Source: an uncultured Lachnospiraceae bacterium
Lineage (GTDB): Bacteria; Bacillota; Clostridia; Lachnospirales; Lachnospiraceae
DNA: 9,250 nucleotides
Assembly: GCA_947628025.1 (NCBI GenBank)
Contig: CANQYH010000109.1
Coordinates: 1 to 9,250, forward strand
Reading direction: 5' to 3'
Part shown: in pieces, positions 1-7,180 of the stretch
How the letters are laid out: each line of letters starts with the position of its first letter
How positions within the stretch are numbered: the first letter of the stretch is position 1
Notes under the pieces: generated by a model
What the model saw: the letters and a program-made list of their open reading frames with translations, nothing else
Told to the model about the DNA's origin: nothing
The model's database searches: none
Position numbers and translations under genes: made by a program

Positions 1-1124
1 GAAAAGGTATAGCCGGACGGATATTTCTGCCAGAAATCACGGATCGCAAACCACACCGAACCGGCCTCCGATCCGATCGCCGCGGCCCCTCCCGCGCGGC
101 CGCCGTCCAGACACTTCACGAAGCAGCAGTTCTCATCCCGGATCTTTTTGCGGATCCCGAAATGGCTGACGCTGTCCTGGCAAAGCTCATAGCGGTCCCA
201 ATGGGGCATTTGGGCAAGCATCGATTCCGCAGCCTCCTGTTCCTCTCCCCGCAGGACGAGCCGCTCCCCGCGCATCTGCCGCTCATAGGTTCCCGCCGGC
301 AGCCGGTGGTTCCAGCCCAGCATCAGGGCGCAGGACTCATGGAACATGCCGTGGTCCGTCACCAGCTTGATATGCCGGTTATAGGGCCGCCCCTCCATCG
401 GCATCTCGAACGCGACGCCGATGCCTTTCAGAAAATCCCGGTCCTCGTCCCCGTCATAGAAAAACGTATGGACAAAACCGATCTGCCGGCTGTTCAGCCC
501 CACGCTCATGCGGATCGCAAACGGTATCCGCGTCCGCACGCTGCCGTCCGCACCTGCCGCCGTATGGGTCCCGTGAAAGCACAGGACCGTATGCAAAGGC
601 CCGGATACCTCTGCCTCTGCCCGATCGATCCTGGCCTGGTACGTCCTGTCCAAGCGGGCCGGACAGCCATCCGCTTCCGCCGGTTCCTCCAGGATCAGCA
701 CCGGCTCCGCGTTTTTGAGCGCCAGGCGGCCGTTTACATACAGGTTCCGGAACAAATATCTGCCGGAAGTCTCATATTCCAGCCGCAGCGTCCCGGCCTC
801 CAGCACACGGAGCGGACCGTCTTCCGCCATCTGCAAATGCGCGGGCAGCGGCGCAGAACCGCCATCCTCCCGCCGCGCTTCCGCCGTTACCCGGATCCGC
901 CCGCTCAGCTGCGACGCGTCCGCCGTATGCGCGGTCCATTTCACGCTGCCGTCCGGCCAATACGCCGTGACGCGGCTCTGGAGCGGTGTTTCCCTCCCGT
1001 CCTCTGAAAATGCCCGGTACGCCGTCTCCGCGCCGCATTCGCCCTGCGGCCAGATGCAGCCCCAGGTAGTATACCCCTCCCGGCATCTTCCCTCCAGATT
1101 ATGTAACTCCATGACAGTCTTCAT
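1..1124 (-). CDS. yetA: PcRGLX/YetA-like protein (rhamnogalacturonan lyase-type), partial at left edge
   Basis: This frame is open from an ATG at 1124 to the window edge, giving 374 N-terminal residues; the C-terminal part lies outside. The sequence resembles the YetA/PcRGLX family (N-terminal RIFT-barrel domain, then further domains), which includes fungal exo-rhamnogalacturonan lyases of family PL26 and Bacillus YetA, around 850 residues long. Seen: PLQSRVTAYWPDGSVKWTAH at residues 47-66, the family hallmark, and a conserved FVHTFFYDGDEDRDFLKGIG stretch at 217-236. No signal peptide is visible at the N-terminus, so a cytoplasmic enzyme acting on imported oligosaccharides is likely. A GGGAGG ribosome binding site lies 7 bases before the chosen ATG; a second in-frame ATG follows four codons later. 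It lies 102 bases downstream of the yesU-like gene on the same strand, probably in one operon. The family call is from remembered motifs; the substrate is inferred. Confidence 0.82.
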   Translation of the reverse strand, partial: MKTVMELHNLEGRCREGYTTWGCIWPQGECGAETAYRAFSEDGRETPLQSRVTAYWPDGSVKWTAHTADASQLSGRIRVTAEARREDGGSAPLPAHLQMAEDGPLRVLEAGTLRLEYETSGRYLFRNLYVNGRLALKNAEPVLILEEPAEADGCPARLDRTYQARIDRAEAEVSGPLHTVLCFHGTHTAAGADGSVRTRIPFAIRMSVGLNSRQIGFVHTFFYDGDEDRDFLKGIGVAFEMPMEGRPYNRHIKLVTDHGMFHESCALMLGWNHRLPAGTYERQMRGERLVLRGEEQEAAESMLAQMPHWDRYELCQDSVSHFGIRKKIRDENCCFVKCLDGGRAGGAAAIGSEAGSVWFAIRDFWQKYPSGYTF

Positions 1125-1226
1125 CCCGATCCCTCCCATCGTTTTTCCTGTGAAGCCGGCAAATGTGCATGACAAACACGAATCTATGAACTCAATGCCA
1201 TTACTAATGATAAACCCCTCCGCCGT

Positions 1227-1898
1227 CTACAGCCGGTATACCCGCAGGTTCCGGTAACAGGCCTTTAACGGCGCCAGCTGACGGAACCCGATCCGGCCCG
1301 CTCCCAAACGCGGCCCATACGCCGTTCCGTCGTCCACATAGGAAAACACTTCCAGACCATTGACCGCAAAGGCTACCCGCTCCGCGGCTTTCGTGACCGT
1401 GAGCCGGTAGAAATCGCGGGCGTCCTCCGCGCCGGGGATCGGATCCGCTCCCTGCGCCACCAGATGGAACCCGCGGCTTTTCCGCAGGTTGCAGGTATGC
1501 AGCGCCCGCTCGTCCGGCTCTTTTCTGCGGAAATAGGACACATGGAACGCGTTGATATCGCCGCTGTGGTACTGCGGATATTCGCCGGTCCGCTTCGCAA
1601 GCGTTTCATCAAACAGATCCCGGCCCTCCGTTCCCGTCGCGGCGAAAAACAGGATGCAGAGCCCCCGGTCCGTCAGCGGCCGAAACTCCCACTCGATCCG
1701 CAGATCCGCCGGGAACACTTCCGGACACCAGAGCACATAATTGGCTTTCTGCCCCAGACCGTCCGGCAGCGCGTTCTCCATCCGCATACAGCCGTTTTCA
1801 AATGCGATCTCCGCCTGCCCTTCCATCCGGAAGCCCTGAATATCCTCCGGTTTTTCAAGAGGGTTTTCGTAGATCAGAACGCCGCCGTTATTTTCCAT
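1227..1898 (-). CDS. yesU: YesU-like DUF1961 family protein
   Basis: This encodes 223 residues, close to the roughly 220 of B. subtilis YesU, a protein of unknown catalytic function with a concanavalin/galectin-like beta-sandwich fold, encoded in the rhamnogalacturonan utilisation cluster. Seen: ENPLEKPEDIQGFRMEGQA near the N-terminus, QYHSGDINAFHVSYFRR at residues 109-125, CNLRKSRGFHLVAQGADPIP at 136-155 and GRIGFRQLAP at 201-210, all characteristic of the family. The start at 1898 is chosen because AAAGGA precedes it at good spacing and homology begins within a few residues. An upstream in-frame ATG at 2003 would add 35 residues that look non-coding and would overlap the likely promoter. 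There is no signal peptide. The yetA-like gene follows on the same strand, so the pair probably handles pectin-derived oligosaccharides. The exact role of YesU is not known. Confidence 0.88.
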   Translation of the reverse strand: MENNGGVLIYENPLEKPEDIQGFRMEGQAEIAFENGCMRMENALPDGLGQKANYVLWCPEVFPADLRIEWEFRPLTDRGLCILFFAATGTEGRDLFDETLAKRTGEYPQYHSGDINAFHVSYFRRKEPDERALHTCNLRKSRGFHLVAQGADPIPGAEDARDFYRLTVTKAAERVAFAVNGLEVFSYVDDGTAYGPRLGAGRIGFRQLAPLKACYRNLRVYRL

Positions 1899-2013
1899 GA
1901 TTCTTCGTCCTTTCCCGGCCCTTTTTCCGAAACAGGCCGTATCCTCTCTACCCGCATACATGAAAAAAAGTGACCAAAAGCCACCCTCTGCTTCTGCCCA
2001 CACTCTATTATGT

Positions 2014-2042
2014 AGTTTAACACAAATGAAAAATAAAGTCTA
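2014..2042 (-). promoter_or_regulatory. Candidate sigma-A promoter for the yesU-yetA pair
   Basis: On the minus strand a TAGACT box (2037-2042) and a TAAACT box (2014-2019) are separated by exactly 17 bases. Each matches the -35 and -10 consensus at four of six positions. They lie in the AT-rich part of the divergent intergenic region, about 115 bases before the yesU start codon. An untranslated leader of roughly 105 bases would result. No clear catabolite-response (cre) site was found nearby. Weak pattern match only. Confidence 0.4.
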
Positions 2043-2068
2043 GTATTTTTTTATCTTTTCTGTAAAAT
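2039..2068 (+). promoter_or_regulatory. Candidate promoter for the helicase gene
   Basis: A TAAAAT box at 2063-2068 (five of six to the -10 consensus) lies about 55 bases before the helicase start, in an AT-rich tract. The -35 region is poor: the best candidate near 2039-2045 (TCTAGTA) has little similarity to TTGACA. It overlaps the -35 region of the opposing candidate promoter for yesU, so the two divergent units could influence one another. Position is supported mainly by AT content and location. Confidence 0.3.
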
Positions 2069-2101
2069 AAATCTCACGGGAAACAGCCCGCCACTACTTT
2101 A

Positions 2102-2111
2102 TCACAGGAGG
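2102..2111 (+). promoter_or_regulatory. Ribosome binding site of the helicase gene
   Basis: A full AGGAGG within the ATCACAGGAGGAACC context lies 10 bases before the ATG at 2122. It is the strongest ribosome binding site in the window and fixes the start of the long fused gene. Confidence 0.75.
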
Positions 2112-2121
2112 AACCCACGTC

Positions 2122-5100
2122 ATGGATCAGGAAACAAACGCAGCTCTGCCCCTGACCGGCAGACAGGATGAGGAACGGCGCTTAAGCGATACCCTGGCCG
2201 TCGTCCGCGCCAACATTGCCAGTTACGGCGAACAGGTCCGGCAGATGCAGGCCGATATTGACGAAATGCTGGAACATTACCACGACAACGACATGGAATC
2301 CCTGACGGAGCTGAACAATACCGTTACGCTCCACGGACTGATGAAACGGAGCCTGGAACGGAACCTGCGGGCCCTGTCGAAGCCCTACTTCGGGCGCATC
2401 ATTTTCGACGACGAGACGACGAAACGGCGGGAATCCCTTTATATCGGGAAAGGCAGCATCACCAAAGACACGATCCAGCCCGTCGTCATCGACTGGAGAG
2501 CGCCCATCGCCAACGCCTATTACGAAAACGGCCTGGGGAACTGCTCCTACCAGGCCCCCGGCGGCGAATCCATGTCCATCGATCTGCTGCTGAAGCGGAC
2601 CTACGAGATCGAGAACGGGGCGCTTCTGGATTATTTTGACAGCGAGGTCATCGCCAACGACGACCTGCTGACCAAATACCTGGCGAAAAACAAGCAGGCG
2701 GTCCTGGGCGAGATCGTCGCCACGATCCAGAAAGAGCAGAATGAGATTATCCGCCTGACGCCCTACCGCAACCTCATCGTCCAGGGCGTGGCCGGTTCCG
2801 GCAAAACCACCGTCGCCATGCACCGGATCTCCTATATCCTGTACAATTACGCGGAACATTTCCGGCCGGAAGATTTCTACATCGTGGGCAGCAACCAGAT
2901 CCTGCTCAACTATATCACCGGCGTCCTGCCGGAGCTGGACGTCCACGGCGTCCGGCAGATGACCATGGAACAGCTTTTTACGCGGCTCCTGTACGAGGAA
3001 TGGGACGAACGGAAGCACCGTCTGCGGACTCCCGCCAGACACGGGCACGCGCTCTCCGTTCAGGCTCCGGGCGGCGATCCCCGCAGCCGCAGGGCATGGT
3101 TCGAGGACCTGAAATCGTTCTGCGACGAGCTGGAGCAGCGGCAGATCCGCAGAGAGGACGTATTTCTGGATCCGGAATTCGTCGCCCGCCGCGCCGGCCG
3201 TTCCCGCACGGACAGATCCGCGGCTGCGCAGGAAGAGATCCCTGACCTCATCGCCGACAGGGGTGCTGTCTTAAAGGACAGATCCGCGGTCCCGCAGGAA
3301 GAGGTCCTGCTCTTCAGCCGGGAAACCATCGAAAATTATCTCCGCCAGACCCCAGCCCTGTCCCTGCAGAGCAAGATCGACGGCCTCAACGAACGGCTGA
3401 TGAACCGGATCCAGAATTACTTTCTGGAACATATCGGCCGCTATACCGAGGACGAGCGGCGCGAGATCACCCGGGCCTACCGGGGGTGGTTCGGCGGAAA
3501 GAAATCCAAACTTTCGATCCGCGCCTTGTACCGGGACTTTCTCCTCCATCAGCAGAGCCGCGGCTGCGCGGCGGATATCCCTCAGGAAACGTCCGACGGC
3601 TTTACGGAATACGATCTCTACGACCTGGCGGCGCTGGCTTATCTCTACGCCCGCGTGCCGGAAACCGAAGTGATCCGCGAGGCCCGCCATATCGTCATCG
3701 ACGAAGCCCAGGATTTCGGCATGATGGCCTACTGCGTACTGGATTTCTGCATCCGCGGCTGCACATACACGATCATGGGGGACGTGTCCCAGAACATCCA
3801 TTTCGGCAGCGGCCTAAACGACTGGGAAGATCTGCGCGCACTTCTTCTGCGGGACCGGACCGACAGCTTCCGGGTGCTGAAAAAAAGCTACCGCAATACG
3901 ATGGAGATCTCCGAGTACGCCCTGCGCATCCTCCGGCACGGAACGTTCTCCGTCTACCCGGTGGAGCCGATCATCCGGCACGGAAATCCGGTCGAGACCG
4001 CCGCGTCAGCCCCGGAGGAACTGTACCGTCAGGCCGCCCGCATCCTCCTTTCCTGGCAGTCCCAGGGCTACGGCGCGCTGGCCGTCGTCTGCCGGGACCC
4101 GGACGCGGCGGTTCGTGCATCCGCAGAGCTGGCAAACTACGTAACGGTCCGAAACGCCGATCCGGACGAGGCGGTCTTCGGCGAGGGGATCCTGGTCCTC
4201 CCGGTCGAATACACGAAAGGTCTGGAATTTGACGCCGTGCTGATCCTGGATCCCACCCGGGCGGACTATCCCACGGATGACGGCCACGCGAAGCTGCTCT
4301 ATGTGGCCGCTACCCGCGCGCTCCACGAGCTCTGCGTCCTCCATACCGGAGATCTGACCGGCCTGATCGCCGACGAGCCAGCTTCCCCGGCCCGCCTCTA
4401 TACCGAGGACGGAGGCGAAAAAACGGCGGCGTTCCAAAAATCCACCGGCCAGAAAGCGACGAACCTGTTCTTCTCCTCGGGCAAATCCCTGGAAATGCCG
4501 GACCGTTACGACGCGGACCGCATCCTGCAGGCGGCCCGTCAGAAAAACGGTCCCGCCCGGGATGCGCAGACGCCAGGTCCGGCGAGAGCGGCGGCTCCGG
4601 TGAAAGCGACAGGTTTCCAAAACGGTTCCCGCCAGACGGACTCCGCACCGGAACATGGGAAACGTTCTTCCGCCGCCCGCCCATCCGCCCTCTCAGGCCA
4701 AGCCGCCTCCCTCCGTGGAACCGAATGGAGCCGTCTGGTCTCTTCCGTTCCTAAAAACGCAGCCGCACCGAAACAGACCCCTGCACCGGACGCCAAAGGC
4801 ACGGATACACGCGCGGCGGACCGTGCGGCTGCCGGACCCGCAGCGGCCCAGGGCCCTACCGCGCAGCGCTCCGTCCCCGCCCAGGCCAAGACACCCAAGC
4901 CGGCTCGTCCCGCCGCGCGCCCGGCGTTCGGCTCCGCCCCGCCCGAGGACACCCTGCGGCCGCCAGGCCATTCCAGGATCGATCTGGCTGTGCGCTGGAC
5001 TTCGCGCCAGCCGGACGGCCTCTGCCTCCAGAGCCGTTACGGAGTCCTGAGACTGAGTCCCGTAACCAGCCGGATCCTGCGGGTCACGTTCGCGAAGCTG

Positions 5101-5649
5101 GGACAGCTGTCCGCGGAGCCCCATTCCCGGATCGCCGTCCGCCAGACCGACCGTTTCTGGATGTACCGGGAAATGGGCGGCTGCGTCGAGCTGCTGACCG
5201 ACGAACTGTGCCTGCGCATCGATAAGCCCTCCGGCGCGGTCCAATATATGACCCGCGACCGCCAGCCGCTTCTGGCGGAGCAGACGAAGCTCTGCCGGCA
5301 GATGGAGCCCGTAAACGACATATCCTGCGCTTTCTGGCTCTACTTAAACTGGGCCAAAAACGAACGCCTGCGGGCCCTGGATCCCGCCGGAGGCCGGGAC
5401 GCGCAGCTGCGGGCAAGAGCCTGCATGATCTCCCCGGACGATGCGGCCGCGCCGTTTCCTCTGCTGGTTTCCGACCGTGGCTACGGACTGCTGATCGCCT
5501 CCTCCGGCCCCGTCGTCTGCTGCGACCTGCCTGCGTTCGGCTCCTATATCCAGATCAGGCGGTCCGCCCAGCTGGACTTTTACTTCATCCTTGGCGGGAC
5601 GGAAGAAGCCATCCGCAGGGATTACGATTTCCTGTGCGGGCGGAAATGA
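2122..5649 (+). CDS. HelD-type UvrD/Rep superfamily helicase fused to a GH31 N-terminal-like domain
   Basis: The protein has 1175 residues in three parts. Residues 1-750 form a complete HelD-type superfamily 1 ATPase: an N-terminal charged helical region (about 13-75) like the HelD arm that enters the RNA polymerase secondary channel; the family signature around ITKDTIQPVVIDWRAPIANA (113-132); Walker A GVAGSGKTT (222-230); Walker B VIDEAQD (525-531); MGDVSQNIH (552-560); KSYRNTMEI (588-596); VEYTKGLEFDAV (695-706); and LYVAATRAL (726-734). HelD proteins use ATP to release or recycle stalled RNA polymerase. Residues about 752-949 are an Ala/Pro/Arg-rich linker. Residues about 950-1172 resemble the beta-sandwich that precedes the catalytic barrel of glycoside hydrolase family 31, including RILRVTFAK (985-993), CVELLTDELCLRIDKPSGAV (1021-1040), PFPLLVSDRGYGLLI (1111-1125) and LDFYFILGG (1151-1159). 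No barrel follows. Typical HelD is about 750 residues, so the C-terminal 420 are extra. The helicase call is firm; the role of the fusion is unknown. Confidence 0.9.
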   Translation: MDQETNAALPLTGRQDEERRLSDTLAVVRANIASYGEQVRQMQADIDEMLEHYHDNDMESLTELNNTVTLHGLMKRSLERNLRALSKPYFGRIIFDDETTKRRESLYIGKGSITKDTIQPVVIDWRAPIANAYYENGLGNCSYQAPGGESMSIDLLLKRTYEIENGALLDYFDSEVIANDDLLTKYLAKNKQAVLGEIVATIQKEQNEIIRLTPYRNLIVQGVAGSGKTTVAMHRISYILYNYAEHFRPEDFYIVGSNQILLNYITGVLPELDVHGVRQMTMEQLFTRLLYEEWDERKHRLRTPARHGHALSVQAPGGDPRSRRAWFEDLKSFCDELEQRQIRREDVFLDPEFVARRAGRSRTDRSAAAQEEIPDLIADRGAVLKDRSAVPQEEVLLFSRETIENYLRQTPALSLQSKIDGLNERLMNRIQNYFLEHIGRYTEDERREITRAYRGWFGGKKSKLSIRALYRDFLLHQQSRGCAADIPQETSDGFTEYDLYDLAALAYLYARVPETEVIREARHIVIDEAQDFGMMAYCVLDFCIRGCTYTIMGDVSQNIHFGSGLNDWEDLRALLLRDRTDSFRVLKKSYRNTMEISEYALRILRHGTFSVYPVEPIIRHGNPVETAASAPEELYRQAARILLSWQSQGYGALAVVCRDPDAAVRASAELANYVTVRNADPDEAVFGEGILVLPVEYTKGLEFDAVLILDPTRADYPTDDGHAKLLYVAATRALHELCVLHTGDLTGLIADEPASPARLYTEDGGEKTAAFQKSTGQKATNLFFSSGKSLEMPDRYDADRILQAARQKNGPARDAQTPGPARAAAPVKATGFQNGSRQTDSAPEHGKRSSAARPSALSGQAASLRGTEWSRLVSSVPKNAAAPKQTPAPDAKGTDTRAADRAAAGPAAAQGPTAQRSVPAQAKTPKPARPAARPAFGSAPPEDTLRPPGHSRIDLAVRWTSRQPDGLCLQSRYGVLRLSPVTSRILRVTFAKLGQLSAEPHSRIAVRQTDRFWMYREMGGCVELLTDELCLRIDKPSGAVQYMTRDRQPLLAEQTKLCRQMEPVNDISCAFWLYLNWAKNERLRALDPAGGRDAQLRARACMISPDDAAAPFPLLVSDRGYGLLIASSGPVVCCDLPAFGSYIQIRRSAQLDFYFILGGTEEAIRRDYDFLCGRK
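3211..3303 (+). repeat. Imperfect direct repeat inside the helicase gene
   Basis: Two 27-base copies (3211-3237 and 3277-3303) differ at three adjacent positions and are 66 bases apart. They encode DRSAAAQEE (364-372) and DRSAVPQEE (386-394), so the period is 22 codons and the frame is kept. The copies lie in a poorly conserved, Arg/Ala/Glu-rich stretch between the Walker A and Walker B halves of the ATPase, which suggests a recent local duplication in a surface loop or in the variable arm region. Confidence 0.75.
4375..4968 (+). other. Ala/Pro-rich interdomain linker of the helicase fusion
   Basis: Codons for residues about 752-949 encode a sequence dominated by Ala, Pro, Arg, Lys, Gln, Ser and Thr, with few large hydrophobics, especially from about 805 on (for example KTPKPARPAARPAFGSAPP at 923-941). 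It is probably disordered and flexible. It has no exact tandem repeat. The reading frame is uninterrupted through it, so the helicase and the C-terminal domain are made as one polypeptide. No Met codon lies between the end of the linker and residue 1014, so a separate conventional start for the C-terminal domain is unlikely. Confidence 0.75.
4969..5646 (+). other. GH31 N-terminal (galactose-mutarotase-like) domain without a catalytic barrel
   Basis: This part of the fused gene encodes residues about 950-1174. The order of motifs follows GH31 alpha-glucosidases and alpha-xylosidases: a strand ending in RVTFAK, a short strand-turn-strand with DKPSGAVQYMTRDRQPLLAE (1034-1053), a region equivalent to the loop before the barrel, PFPLLVSDRGYGLLI, then LDFYFILGG and an RRDYDFLCG end matching the usual last helix before the barrel. 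In GH31 enzymes this domain packs on the barrel and contributes a loop near the active site; it has no catalytic nucleophile. Here it ends at the stop codon, so hydrolase activity is not expected. It may bind a ligand or protein, or be a captured remnant. Confidence 0.78.
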
Positions 5650-5673
5650 CATTCTTCCGCTTATACGCAAAAT

Positions 5674-5706
5674 GCGGCGGGCAGATGGACCTCCATCTCC
5701 CGCCGC
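5674..5706. terminator. Bidirectional hairpin between convergent genes
   Basis: The arms at 5674-5688 and 5693-5706 pair over 14 bases with one bulged C and a 4-base ACCT loop; the outer part is GCGGCGGG against CCCGCCGC. It starts 24 bases after the helicase stop codon and ends 21 bases before the MATE stop codon. On the plus strand GTCTTTCC follows; on the minus strand ATTTTGCG follows. The U-tracts are short, but the stem is very stable and its position between convergent ends fits a shared terminator. Confidence 0.7.
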
Positions 5707-5727
5707 GTCTTTCCGGTTTCCCGCCGC

Positions 5728-7092
5728 CTAATCATATGATTTCGGATCCCCTCCCAGCGTTTTCCAGAGAGGAACGAACAGGAGGATGCCCGCCAGCATG
5801 GCTCCGCAGTCCGCGACCGGCGTCGCCCAGGCGACGGCCTCGGCGCCTCCCAGCCAGTCCAGAAGAAACATAAACGGCACGTCAAGGCCGCCCTTGCGCA
5901 GCATGGAAAGCACCAGCGGCTTTCCTTTCTGCCCCAGGGCCTGGAAAATGGAGATAATGACCGTCGTAATGGCCGTAAACGGCCCCGTGATGCAGATGAT
6001 CCGCTGGAACATGCTGCCGTACCGCACAGTCTCCGCGTCATTGATAAACGCCCGCACCAGCGGATTGGCGCAGGTGAACAAAAGGACCGCTCCGACCGTT
6101 GTGACGGAAAGGCTCAGAAGCAGCGTCACTTTGATCGCGTCGCGCATACGCCGGATATTTTTGGCGGAATAATTATATCCGATCAGAGGAATGACGCCCT
6201 GGGAAAGGCCGTTGGCAATGGCAAACGCCAGCATGTCGATCTTTTTAGCAATGCCGATCCCCGCCACCGCCGCGTTGGAATAAGAGACCAGCAGCTTATT
6301 CAGCGTGATATTGGAGAAGATCCCCATCAGGTTCATGATGCAGCTGGGAAGCCCCACCAACAGCACTTCTTTCGGAATACCGCCCGAAACCGAATAATAG
6401 CGGGGATTCAGGGTCAGGTGGAACCGGCCCCGTTTGCCCAGGATCAGGACCACAAAATACAGCGTCGCGATCAGATTGGAGAGCATCGTGGCCACCGCCG
6501 CGCCCGTGATCTCAAGATGGAAGCCGAAAATAAACACCGGATCCAAAAGGATATTGAGTCCGCCTCCCAGCGCTACGCCGAAGCTGGCCTGGCCGGAATA
6601 CCCCTCCGCACGGACGAGATGGGCCAGAGCGGCGTTCAGAACAGTGGGAACCGCTCCAACCGTCAGCGTCCAGAAGAGATAACTGCTGCAATACGCAAAC
6701 GTATCACTGTCGGTCCCGACTGCGGGGAGGATCACGCGGCGGAACGCGAAGATCACAAGTCCGTACAAAAGCGCCGCCGCGGCGGCCGTCCAGATGCAGA
6801 ACGCGGAAGTGTTCCGCGCTTTCTCCGTATCGCCCAGTCCCATGCTCCGGGAGACGAGGCTGGCGCCCCCGATGCCGAACAGATTGGCCATGCCCGTCGT
6901 CAATAAGAATAACGGCAAAGAGAGGGAGGCGGCGGCCACCTGATTCGGGTCGTTCAGCTGGCCGATAAAAAAGGTGTCCGCCATGTTGTAAATGACGGTA
7001 ATGATCTGGCTGATCACCGTGGGGACGACCAGCGCGAGGACCGCCCGCGTGACGGGCGTTTGTTCAAAAAGCTCTGTTTTATCTGTTTTCAT
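5728..7092 (-). CDS. MATE family efflux transporter
   Basis: The 454 residues are typical in length for multidrug and toxic compound extrusion transporters, integral membrane proteins with twelve helices that export cationic drugs or metabolites using a sodium or proton gradient. Seen: an N-terminal PVTRAVLALVVPTVISQII helix, YNMADTFFIGQLND (about 35-48), GIGGASLVSRSMGLGD, the LNILLDPVFIFGFH motif in the first half, and the equivalent GLSQGVIPLIGYNYSAKN region in the second half. Hydrophobic segments recur across the whole length, with no gap or frameshift. The ATG at 7092 is preceded by GAGG at 7 bases. The gene lies 88 bases downstream of the LysR gene on the same strand and could be co-transcribed with it or under its control. 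It belongs to the broad MepA/DinF/NorM group; the substrate cannot be read from the sequence. Confidence 0.93.
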   Translation of the reverse strand: MKTDKTELFEQTPVTRAVLALVVPTVISQIITVIYNMADTFFIGQLNDPNQVAAASLSLPLFLLTTGMANLFGIGGASLVSRSMGLGDTEKARNTSAFCIWTAAAAALLYGLVIFAFRRVILPAVGTDSDTFAYCSSYLFWTLTVGAVPTVLNAALAHLVRAEGYSGQASFGVALGGGLNILLDPVFIFGFHLEITGAAVATMLSNLIATLYFVVLILGKRGRFHLTLNPRYYSVSGGIPKEVLLVGLPSCIMNLMGIFSNITLNKLLVSYSNAAVAGIGIAKKIDMLAFAIANGLSQGVIPLIGYNYSAKNIRRMRDAIKVTLLLSLSVTTVGAVLLFTCANPLVRAFINDAETVRYGSMFQRIICITGPFTAITTVIISIFQALGQKGKPLVLSMLRKGGLDVPFMFLLDWLGGAEAVAWATPVADCGAMLAGILLFVPLWKTLGGDPKSYD

Positions 7093-7180
7093 ATCTGCGC
7101 CTCGTTTTCTGAATTTTCAAGTGACAAAATAAATCCGTGCAGGATCCTCTGCAGGTGCGTCTTCTGAGAGAGTCTTCGTG
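7093..7180 (-). other. Gap between LysR and MATE genes
   Basis: This 88-base spacer is longer than in a tightly coupled operon. Read on the minus strand it contains a small TGCAG/CTGCA stem around 7137-7152 followed by an AT-rich stretch (GGATTTATTTTGTC). That could be a weak terminator or attenuator, or a weak promoter for the MATE gene. No box pair with good spacing was found, so neither reading is secure. Confidence 0.3.

Noticed and set aside
1125..1226. Regulatory RNA or small gene between the yesU- and yetA-like genes
   Set aside because: Only a 5-bp CATTA/TAATG dyad and a ribosome binding site were seen; no supported small frame or conserved riboswitch-like core.
162..1257. Long plus-strand open frames opposite the yetA-like gene
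   Set aside because: They are Arg/Pro/His-rich with no recognisable motifs, lack ribosome binding sites, and the minus strand carries a clear family match; GC-rich DNA gives such frames by chance.
1899..2003. N-terminal extension of the yesU-like gene to an ATG at 2003
   Set aside because: The extra 35 residues do not resemble the family, no ribosome binding site precedes that ATG, and the extension runs up to the likely promoter.
2182..5670. Multiple minus-strand and alternative-frame open reading frames within the helicase gene
   Set aside because: Low-complexity shadow translations with no motifs; the plus frame has continuous conserved helicase and beta-sandwich motifs.
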